Positions 1 through 9,918 of a stretch of DNA of 64,000 bases are shown piece after piece. Within the stretch, counting starts at the first letter, position 1, and each line of letters begins with the position of its first letter. The translations under genes were made by a program, and so were the position numbers. Location: contig JALGQZ010000004.1 in the NCBI GenBank assembly GCA_023105745.1, positions 64,019,112 to 64,083,111 of the forward strand. Reading direction: 5' to 3'. This DNA is from Austropuccinia psidii (taxonomy: Eukaryota; Basidiomycota; Pucciniomycetes; Pucciniales; Sphaerophragmiaceae). The notes beneath the pieces were generated by a model. The model was not told where the DNA came from and searched no databases. It saw nothing but the letters and a program-made list of their open reading frames with translations.

Positions 1-3000
1 AATTTCAATAAGAATTAATCAATAATATTATCTTTAATGAATTTTTGAGGTTTTTATCTCATTTTTATGTAGAAAGAAAATAGCATGGCAACAGCTAGTC
101 TCCATGAGGTAATTTCATGGATAATAGTACCAAAATGGCTTTGATTACTATTTTTGGGTTTGTCCATGGAAGATAATTAATAATGGGGATGGTTACAGGA
201 GTCAGTGTAGCTCATTACCCCCTTGTAACATCAGAATAGCAGCTTATTTGCTATTTTCTCATGCTTTAATGGGATTTTAACTTAGTAACCAGGTTTGCAA
301 AAGGCTCTAGTAGACCACTTGAGGCAATATAAGACATAAGTAAAGGTTTTGGAGCTGTCCATTCCTCAGAGGTCTCAAAAGCTGGATACCCTGGATGTCT
401 TCAATGTCTTTTGTCCCCCTTAGCTATTTTCACATCAAAAATAATAATTAAGGCTCAAAGACTGATATCTATTATGGGTGTATCAAGACTGTATTTGATG
501 ATAAAGTAATTTTAGGTTCCAAAAATATGAATTAAATTATTATTAGTGTATACGTGACATGAAATTTCTGACATTTCCATTACTTTGGAATGAAATTGAG
601 AAAAACATAACATTTTGTGATTCTTTTATGTGGTATTGATAATGTGGTATTAAATTATTTTCCATATCAAAATCTCATAGAGTTAATTTAAGGCTATTCA
701 ACCTATAGAGTGATCCTAGATGAGTTTTTATTTAGAATCTAGATAAAGCCTTGCATCCATGGATTTACTTACAAACAAAGAAATTATTCATTTTTTCTCA
801 AATAAAAGTGACAAATTTTGGGTATATGCATGAATTATGGTTTGGGCATAGTCCAAAAGCTCTTTTAATATTAGTTGTGACTTGTTGAGGTATGTAAAAT
901 ATAAATAAAGGCTAATAATTATCATAATTTGTTTAGATAAATTCATTCAAGGAGAAATATCAGTAGTTTATTTCAATTGAAAAAAAGCTAGAAGATTAAT
1001 TAAATCTGAAGGTTTGAACTTGAACTAATAAGTTTTCTTTGAAAAAGAGGAGTTTATTTGAATCCAAAAAACCAAGCTAAGGGTTTGTTTAAGAAATTCA
1101 AGGATTTCATTTTCAAGCAAATCATGAAAAAATTAATTATCATTAGTTTTTGAATTTTTGGATTTAATTTTGTGACAATTGAAATTCAAAATGTGGTTTG
1201 TTTAAGTTTGATTTTTATTTTTGAAAACCTCAATCCTAAATTTTCACAAAGAATTAGATTTTAACAAAATACCTGGGGACTAACTCAAAATTTCATTAAA
1301 TTTAAGATTAAATAGGTGATATGTAGAAAACAAATACTGGAAGTTCTACTTTGATAATAAGGTCACAAATAGTTTCTCATTTTGATACTGGACTTGGTAG
1401 TTTTGAAAGCACCTATTGTATATATTTTTCTATTTTTTTAAAAAATTATCATTTCTGAAATTTATCAATTAATTGATTAATGCTAAAAAGAATATTCTTT
1501 CCTTTTTGGAAAAATAAAAAAAAGGATAAAAATTAATTAAAAAAGCAATTCAATTGAAGCAAAAAGAAACTGTTAAAATTTGAAAAATAATTTTCTGTAA
1601 GAAAAATACAAAAAACTTAATTAAATTAAAAAAATGTAAACATGTTTTAGCAACTTATTTATTTATAATTTACCTCTTAATGAATAAGTTATCTATGTTT
1701 TCTTGATTAATTGAGTTCATTTGTAAGAATACACAAGATTTTGGTAAATTAACATAAGTAAATTTATGCATTATTGCTTAAAATTTCTAGTTTTTTTACA
1801 TTATTTTAGGATTGTTTTTTTAACCCCTTTTGAGGCTCTTCTTATTCAAATTGTTTTTGAGATTTTTGTTTGTAAAAAAAGAACAAAATTATCTATTTCT
1901 GAGGAAAATGGGAAATTAAAAAGTCAAAAGGTCAAAATTGTACTCTGTTTTTGTCAAAAAGCCAAAGTGGACAAATTTGGCTAGGTATTTACTTGAAAAA
2001 TTAATCTCCCTACAATGTATTTTTGTCATGGAATTCCTGAATAATGAACTTTAATTGGAAAAGAACTGGGATTAAATGAGTGGAATTTTGATTCAGAGTT
2101 TTTGCCTCATTCCTTTAAAATTTCTATTTTAGCCACTTGGGGCCCAATAAAGTTTAAAAGAACAACCTTCTTTTGGTACTCCTTCAAGCCTAAATAATTT
2201 TGAAAATTAAAAAAAATTGATAATAAATTGAGAAAAACATCTTTAGAAAGAAAATGGAGCTTATTACATGAATATACCAACTTCATTTATTTAAAAAATA
2301 TAACAAAAAATTTAATTGAGCTAAATTGAAAGAAAAAATATGTATAAATATCTGAAATAAAAAGATAAATATGGATACATAGATACATATCAAGGAAATT
2401 TTATTTGTGCTTTATTTTATAATTTATTATTAAATTGAAAGCCAAGAATAATTTTCTTCTAACATCTTTTTAAAATATATATAACTAATAAATTACAAGT
2501 CAGATTTCTATTTAGGAAAATTAAATTAAATAAAAAAATAAAAAATTATCTATGCTAAAAAAATATTTATTTTGAAGCTTAAAAGGTTTTTTATTTCACA
2601 AAAAAATCATCAAATTATTTTTTATAAAAATTATGATATGAAATTGAAGTTTTATTTCATATCAAAATAGTCATCTTATTTCTACTTTTTCTAATAAATA
2701 TTCTTTCATATTGTATCATGAAAATAACTTATGTAAATTGGAATATTTCAATTGATAGGTCACAAATTTAAGAATTTATTTTAAAATAATAAATAATTTT
2801 CAATAATATGAATTAATTTCTTACTTAAATTTCTCAAAGAAATACATTTTATAAGAGGTTTCTATTCTTTAAGATGTAGTTTTTAATCAGAAATTATAGA
2901 TTGATTTAGATTTGATTCATGAGAGTTTCTTTACCAAATTTTTAATCAGTTAGAAAATAATATCAATTTTTGGCTGAATTTTGTGGACTATTATTAAATA

Positions 3001-3154
3001 ATTTTAAAAAATAGATTATTTAAAATAAGAATTTAATTTTGATTCCAAATTACATCTTATATTTAATAAAATTGGAAATTTTCATTCCAATCAAAATCAA
3101 ACTTGGAAAGCTTAATGTTAAAGCAAAAGAAATATAGCTCAATTATATCCCTTA
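1..3154. other. AT-rich sequence without recognisable gene
   Basis: No long open frame, RNA gene or recognisable transposon domain is visible on either strand; the short ORFs present are what AT-rich DNA gives by chance. CpG is almost absent: reading through, I see only one (near 552). It is probably old decayed repeat DNA or intergenic sequence, and I cannot assign it. Confidence 0.6.
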
Positions 3155-5106
3155 TGTGAGCCTTTGAGATATGACCACATCTCCAAAAAAGGTCACAAGA
3201 AAACTTTCTAATAATAACCTTAAAATAAGTAAAAATACCATAAAAAGGCATAAATTCTGAATTAAGATAGAATTTAATGAACCAAAATGTGGAAGAAATT
3301 ACATCATTAGATTATTCATGATAAAACACACATATATCATTTTTATGGAATATCTGTAAAGTCAATACTTAATGAGTAATAATTAAAAATGCCATAAATA
3401 GACATAAACTCTTATTTATTTCAGAAAAAAATGAAACAACATGTGTGATAAATTGGACCATTGGATTCTCCATGAAAAATTACACATAAAGCAATTTTAT
3501 ATCATTTCTCTAAAGTTAATACTTAAAGAATTAAGCTGAATATATGCACTTTAATGATCAGTGCATACATTCATGGTTTTTAGCTGATATATCCTGAAAT
3601 ATACATGATAAATAGTTAAACAAAAGGAAAGGGTAGCACATAATTACTTTAAGAATACAGATATGAACTTTATTTCACAATTTCCAAACAAGGTCATAAA
3701 TTGTAAGGGTTTCTTGAACAAAATTTCTAGAGCTGTTGACCACTTTGTTGTGAAAGTGGTCCAAAATCACGATTGAGTAGATATACAAGCTCTACTATGT
3801 CATAAGTGAAGAATGATGTATTTTTGTATCATAATACTCAAGGTACATCCCCCTGGAATCATGGTTTGAAGTTTAAAATAGTAAATTTTGACAGAAAAGA
3901 GGAGTTACAAGAAAAATTATCAAAAAGAGAGTTTTGATGATTTAATGAAATGCTTTTGGAAGCTTAACAAGTAAATTAAAAGCTATAAAAATTCACTCTC
4001 TGAATGGATTTGGCATGTAAAAATTAAAAAGCTATTAATGATCAAAGTTTAAGCTTAAAATTGATCATTTATGATCACTCACTGTAATCCTATTTTAAGC
4101 TTAGTAGTAATATGAGTGATAAAACTGGTGAGTAATATTAGACTGTGATAGATAATAATAAAATACACAAAGTTTAGGCTTCTGAAAAGCCTATGATGTC
4201 ATCAAACCTAGAGCTATAGTGATAACTCTAAATAGTGGTGTAATAATGAGATAAGATGGTTTGATTATGATGTAATCATCACCAAACCTTAAAATACTGA
4301 TCAATTACAGTGGGTAAAATCAGCACACGTCTACTAGAAGCCTTTTGGACTCTAGAAGGGAGGAATTTACTACAAATAGAGCTCTTTGTACTATATTCCC
4401 TCCTCAGACGCATCAAAAACAATAAAACACAAAACAAAAAGGTAAAATCTTTATTATTTATATATAAATCTTTTATATTATCAAATAACAAAGGTAATAT
4501 TTATTATGATTATCAATATTGAGGTGATAAATCCAATTTTTTAATTGTTTTTGTTATATTTCTCTATAAATCCTATTTTCCACATAAAATTAAGAATATT
4601 TGTAATTTCTCTTATTTTATTTTTGTAAATACAGTTTAAATAAGTTGTATTTACATTTTTTGGTGTAAGGTCTTTCACAATTATTATATTGAGTGTTGAA
4701 AGTAGGTTATTTTCTCTTTTATAATAATTTCTCTCTATTATTACTTTTAATAATCCATTTATTAATATAAATAGTATTTATATTAATATATAACATTGAT
4801 ATTGGTAAAATTATTGTTATGAATTGTTTTTTATTATTGAGAAATATTTTTTTACGCCTTTATTATTTGTTAGTAACAATAATAAAGAGATTTAAATATA
4901 TTAATTATCATATATCAATATATTTATTTTCATTATATAAATTATATCATTATATTTATTCAATAATATAATGATTTTATGCCATAACTATAATAATTAT
5001 TTATTATTATAGTTATTATTCAATTCCTTTATTAATGAGGAAGTTCATAGTACAATAAGTGAAGTTTTTGTAATATTTCCTTATAGTTTCATAGTCAAAC
5101 CTTCCA
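3155..5106 (+). repeat. 5' LTR of element A (degenerate)
   Basis: It starts TGTGAGCCTTTGAGATATGA, as do both B LTRs, and ends just before the GC-rich primer-binding block. It is about 70 bp shorter than the B LTRs and shows many substitutions and small indels throughout. The TATA-like site has decayed to ACAAATAG near 4372. It is clearly older than the B pair. Confidence 0.85.
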
Positions 5107-5124
5107 TTTGGGGCCCTGGCCATG
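5107..5124 (+). promoter_or_regulatory. Primer-binding block of element A
   Basis: TTTGGGGCCCTGGCCATG follows the LTR directly. It is a mutated copy of the GC-rich block found at the same place in elements B and C, and it stands out from the AT-rich surroundings. Confidence 0.65.
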
Positions 5125-5587
5125 AAATTTACTTAAAGACCCTTGAAAAAAGGATTTAAATTGGGGTTATCCAATAATAGATTATATTTATAAGTATAAA
5201 GCTATATAGTAACTTCATATTCATTGATTTTAAGAGCTATTGAGGCATTTGGAAAGCAATTTTACTGTCTTACACATAGTTTTTCACATCCTTAGACTTG
5301 CAAGAATTTTCTTTGAGTGAATCTAGTGATTAAGAAAAATGTTTAAAAATTAAAAACAAATTTATATTATAAACTAATTTCAAAATAATCATCTTAATTT
5401 TATTTTATTCTTTGAAAAAAAATTATAAAATGATAAAAAATAACAAAAACCAATAAAAAAAGTTATTTTCATTCTTTTTGATCATTTCTTTTATCAATTA
5501 AAAGATATAAAAGCAATTTTTAGGTGGGAATTGCCATATCATATCAAAAATAACACTTCTGAAAGAAGAATTATATTTTTTTATCTT

Positions 5588-6361
5588 CTTAGTGCTTGCA
5601 GACAACCCAGAAGAGGATAATCAAACCACTGTCAAGAGATTGGTGGAGGAAACTTGTCCAAGTTCTCCAACAACAATTATCAATAAGAAAAAGAAATATA
5701 AGAAATTGGTCTTTCCAGGACCCACTATTCAGCACTCTGAAGGTGAGTACCACCTTTTAATTTCCATAAAAGATTTTTTGTGTTCTGAAATATTTTTTTT
5801 TCTTAAATTCTTACTATGACTGCTAGAAGAGGATCCCAATACTCAATCCAATCAAATGGAGGTGGACTCAGAAGTAGAGTTTATCTCTTGAAAGGGCAAA
5901 ATCCTCAGTGGAACAGAATACACACAAGGAAGTGCCATATACAAAAGGAAAATCCCAAATATGCCCATTATTTCTGAACCAGAGTTGGAACTAAGTTTGA
6001 GTAACTCCAACAGGGACAAATCACATTCAGAGGGCTCAAAGAGACACTTATATGAGCCAGTACAAGCAGTATTTCATGGTGTACAAGGAAAAAGATTGGT
6101 AAATGTTGCCACAAATCCACCAAGGAGTGATGAACTCCTGGCATATCCTGAAAAAATTCCTTAAATAGGAGGAAAAAGTGAGAAACTCTGATGTATGGAA
6201 TCAACTATCATCAAAGTTTGAAATCAAGAAGATAAAGAAATACCATGCCAAAAGAAGGGATGCAAGCAAGTAAGAAGCCCAAGTAGCTTCTACAAGAAAG
6301 CCTCAAGACAACCAACTTCCCTAAGAAGGGAAGAAGAACAAGAAAAAGAGTTGGAGGAAGC
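5588..6361 (+). pseudogene. Broken leader exon, intron and gag start of element A
   Basis: The leader exon (about 5592-5742, reading ADNPEEDNQTTVKRLVEE) parallels the B leader exon. An 84-bp intron follows (GT at 5743, AG at 5825-5826), with an ATG at 5816 inside it, as in B and C. After the intron both overlapping frames are recognisable but broken by stops. One frame reads [17 protein letters not shown] from 5961; the other includes SQYKQYFMVYKEKDW from about 6057. The segment ends where a solo LTR has inserted. It is not functional. Confidence 0.75.
5743..5826 (+). other. Leader intron of element A
   Basis: GTGAGT donor and TAG acceptor, 84 bp. Position, phase (after the first base of a codon) and the intronic ATG (5816) match the introns of B and C. 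Confidence 0.65.
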
Positions 6362-7107
6362 TGTCACAGGGGCTCTTCTAAGTGAAGAGGGCCTGGCACT
6401 TACTTATGGAGGGCTCAGGATATGGTAAGAAAAGAGTACACTGAAGAGTGTTAGGAGTTGAATTACTAAATAAAAGAATATAAGAAAAGCAGAAACATAT
6501 AATAAGAGTAAGAATAAAAGAGCCAACCACAAACAAGTCCAAGTCCACTATTTCAACCTGTCAGAATGGAAAGAGAAGGGTTAATAAGGATATGGCCACC
6601 CAACTCATACTGTACAGGCAAAGAAAGAAAAAGGCTAAGACTAACTTAAAATAAAATAATTATAATACGCAAAAGAAGGATAAGAATAATTGTAAAATAA
6701 TGATAAACTAAATTAATTGACTAGGGGAAAATCCCCAGGGGGAGAAAGAGGGGCTGGTATATGTGAGAATCACCAGACCTCATCCAGACAGAGAATTTTC
6801 ATGAGAAGATTTGATGATTGAATTGAGTCTGGCCAATACAGGTCCTGTATGGCTGTACAGGATCTTTACAAGAGGAGTGGTGGTCTTGATGGATCATACA
6901 GTTTGGGGATGGGGTATCCAAACTGTATTGGGTAATTACAGCCTGTACAAGTATTGACAGGCTGTATTGATGAACCATAATGTATGGGTGTTTCAGCAAA
7001 GAAGATTTCTAAAACTGAATGCTGATACACACAGTGGATTTGCTGGTTTGAGGTGTTTGAGTGGGTGTAAGTATGAATACCTTTACCCCTGATTAGTGGT
7101 TGTTACA
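6362..7107 (-). repeat. Solo LTR E1 of a Tf-like element, in element A gag
   Basis: On the plus strand it runs TGTCACAGGGGCTCTTC to GGTTGTTACA, which is the reverse complement of the ends of the F-type LTR. It is flanked by the 5-bp duplication GAAGC (6357-6361 and 7108-7112). No internal sequence remains, so it arose by LTR-LTR recombination. The region holds the family's TTAATT block and an imperfect G/C hairpin near 6715-6740. Confidence 0.88.
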
Positions 7108-7170
7108 GAAGCCATATTCCCCAAGTTACAGGATCACAAAAATCCAAAAAGATGCCATGGACAATGTCTT
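7108..7170 (+). pseudogene. Short gag fragment of element A between two insertions
   Basis: This 63-bp piece matches B near 10470-10532. It separates the solo LTR E1 from element B and ends in GTCTT, the B target duplication. Element A was therefore hit twice within about 60 bp. Confidence 0.85.
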
Positions 7171-9192
7171 TGTGAGCCTTTGAGATATGACCACATACCC
7201 AATAAGGTCACAAAAAGACTCAGAACAATTATACCTTTAATATAATTATATTAAAATTACTTAGAATAATTATACATTAAGAATAATTACTTAAATATAC
7301 AAAAAATACCATAAATTGGTACAAAAATTGGTTTAGCTTAACAACCAATGAATCAACATGTAAAATAAATTATACCATTGGATTCCCCATGGAAAAATAC
7401 ACATATACCATTTTATGGCATATCTATAAAGTCAATATTTAAGGAATTATAAGGTATAATACCTTATAAAAATCATAAAACCTTATTTATCTCAAGAACT
7501 AATGAAACAACATGTGAAATAAATTGTACCAGTGGATTCCCCATGAAAATCCACACATAAAACAATTAATAAGCTAATTCCCAATGTTAATACTTAAGGA
7601 ATTATCCTGAATATATGCACTTTTTTGGTCAACGCATATATTCAAGGATCATAGCTAATATCTTCTAAACTATACATGATAGAATGATGAACCAAAAATA
7701 AAGTTACCACGTAATTACTGTAAGAACACAGATATGAACTTTATTTTACAAATTATAAACAAGGTTAAAACCTATGATGAATTATTGATAAAAATCAACA
7801 GAGCTGTTGACCACTTTGTTGTGAAAGTGTTCCAAACTTAAAAAAGAGTATACAGTTGGATTCTACTAGTTCATTCGTGAAGAATGATGTAATTTTTATT
7901 ATTAAATTCAGGGTATAACCCCCTGAAATCAAGGTTTGAAGTTTAAAATATTGAATTTCGACAGAAAAGATGAGTTACCAGAAAAATCATCAAAATAGAG
8001 TTTTAATGATGTAATGAAAAGCTCTTGGCAGCATATTAAGGTTATTCCAGGCTATCAGAATTCACTCTCTGAATTGCTGTAGCGTGTAAATCTTAAAAGT
8101 TATTGAGGATCAAAGTTTGAGCTTAATTTGAGCAGTTATGATCACATACTGTAACCTTAATTTAAGTTTAACAGTCTTAAGAGTGATAAAATTGGTGAAT
8201 ACTATTAGTTTATGATTAAAATTAATAAAATCCACGAAATTTGGGGTTCTGCCAAGCCTCTGATGTCATCAAACTTAGAGTTATAGTGATAACTCTAAAT
8301 AATGGTGTAATAATGATGTAATATGGTTTGATCATGATGTAATCACCCTCAAACCTTAAAATATTGCTCAATTCCAGTGGATATGATCAGTACACGTCTA
8401 CTAGAAGCCTGTTGGACTCTAGGAGAGAGGTATTTACTATAAATAGAGCTTCTTTTACTCTATTTACCCCTCAGACGCATCAAAAACATTAAATCAATTA
8501 AATAAAAGGTAATTTCTTTATTCTTTATATATAAAACTCTTATATTATTAAAGACCAAAGACCATCTTAATATTAATCACCATTTTTACGTGATTAAATC
8601 AATTCTTTAATTGTTTTTGTTATAAATCTCTCTATAAACTCATTTCCACGTAAAATCAAGAAATTTAGTAATTTTCTTTATTTTTTATTGTAAATACAAT
8701 TTGAAAAGGTTGTTTTATATTCTTTTGGCGTAAAATATCTCAAAATTATTATTTTAAGTGTTAAAAGTAGGTTATTTCATCTTATTATAATAATTTCTCT
8801 CTTATTATTAATCTTAATAATTCTTAATTAATATAAATAGTATTTATATTAATATATAACTTTAATATTGGTAATATTATTGTTATTAATTGTTTTTTAT
8901 TTATAAAAAACAGTTTTTTATGCCTTTATTATTTGTTGGTAACAATAATAAAGAGCTTTATAATATATTAATTATTTTATATTAATATATTATTTATAAT
9001 ATTATAGTTTCATATAATATTAATTATATTATTATATTTATTTAATAATATAATATTTTTACGCCATAATAATAATATTTCTTTATTATTATTATTATTT
9101 TAATCTTATTTATTTCAATTATAAGGACATTCAGAGTACAATAAGTAATAAATTAGTAATGTTTACTTATTGTTTCATAGTCAAACCTTAAA
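7171..9192 (+). repeat. 5' LTR of element B
   Basis: 2022 bp, starting TGTGAGCCTTTGAGATATGA. It has a clear TATA box at 8438-8445 (TATAAATA), which should mark the U3/R boundary a few tens of bases downstream, near CCTCAGACGCATC. The boundary on the right is set by the primer-binding block and by comparison with the 3' LTR. Confidence 0.9.
8438..8445 (+). promoter_or_regulatory. TATA box of the B LTR
   Basis: TATAAATA, repeated at 17094-17101 in the 3' LTR and recognisable in the D LTR (near 51130, minus strand). It is decayed in element A. It lies about 750 bp before the LTR end. Confidence 0.65.
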
Positions 9193-9210
9193 TTTGGGGG
9201 CCTGGCCGTG
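9193..9210 (+). promoter_or_regulatory. Primer-binding block of element B
   Basis: TTTGGGGGCCTGGCCGTG follows the 5' LTR at once. It contains the TGG expected opposite the CCA end of a tRNA, two bases in. The same block follows the C LTR, although the two LTRs are unrelated. I could not name the tRNA. Confidence 0.7.
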
Positions 9211-9665
9211 ATATTTACTTAAAAGACCTTTAAAAAGATTCTATTTGGGTTTATCCAAGAATAAATTATATTTTTAATCATAAAATTATATAATAATTTT
9301 ATATTTTATTGATTTTAAAAGCTATTGAGGCATTTGGAAAGCAATTGTACTGTCTTACACGTGGTTTTTCACATCCTTAGACTTGCAAGAACTTTTTTTG
9401 AGTGACTCTAGTGATTAAAAGAGATATTTTATAAATTAAAAATAATTTTTATTATAATTTAATTTTATAAGAATCATATTCATTTTTTATTTTATTCTTT
9501 AAAAATAAAAAAAATATATATAAAAAATATTAAAAACCAATAAAAAAAGTTATTTTTATTCATTTCTTTATTTATTTCAATTTTTCAAAGATAAAAAAGC
9601 AATTTCTACGTGGAAAATTGCCATATCTTGCCAAAAATAACACTTCTTATAAAAAGACTTATATT

Positions 9666-9831
9666 TATTTGTCTTTTTTAGTGTTTGAAGATAACCCAAC
9701 AGAAGACAACCAAGCTACTGTTGAGAGATTGGTGGAAGAAACTTGGCAAAGTTCTCCAACACCAGTTATCACCAAAAGAAAGAAAGCTAAGAAATTAGAC
9801 TTTCCAGGGCCCACAATTCAAGACTCTGAAG
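9666..9831 (+). CDS. Leader exon of element B (upstream coding exon)
   Basis: The open frame reads EDNPTEDNQATVERLVEE and continues to FPGPTIQDSEG, ending with a GT donor at 9832. It is acidic and lysine-rich, with no known domain. The upstream edge is uncertain: a TTTTTTAG just before TGTTTGAAGAT looks like a splice acceptor, and A and C have AG followed by TG at the same place. The exon could therefore begin with the last two bases of a start codon (see findings). Spliced to 9919, it enters the frame of the ORF at 10155, not the Gag-Pol frame. Confidence 0.55.
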
Positions 9832-9918
9832 GTGAGCACCTCTTTTTAAATTGCCATAAAAGAATTTTATTCTAAAATACTTTTATTTTTTCTTATTTTT
9901 TAAAATTATGACTACCAG
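9832..9918 (+). other. Leader intron of element B, containing the Gag-Pol ATG
   Basis: GTGAGC donor and CCAG acceptor, 87 bp and pyrimidine-rich, interrupting a codon after its first base. The first ATG of the Gag-Pol frame (9908) lies 11 bases before the intron end, so only unspliced RNA keeps it. A (84 bp) and C (81 bp) have the same arrangement. This is a prediction without RNA data. Confidence 0.65.
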
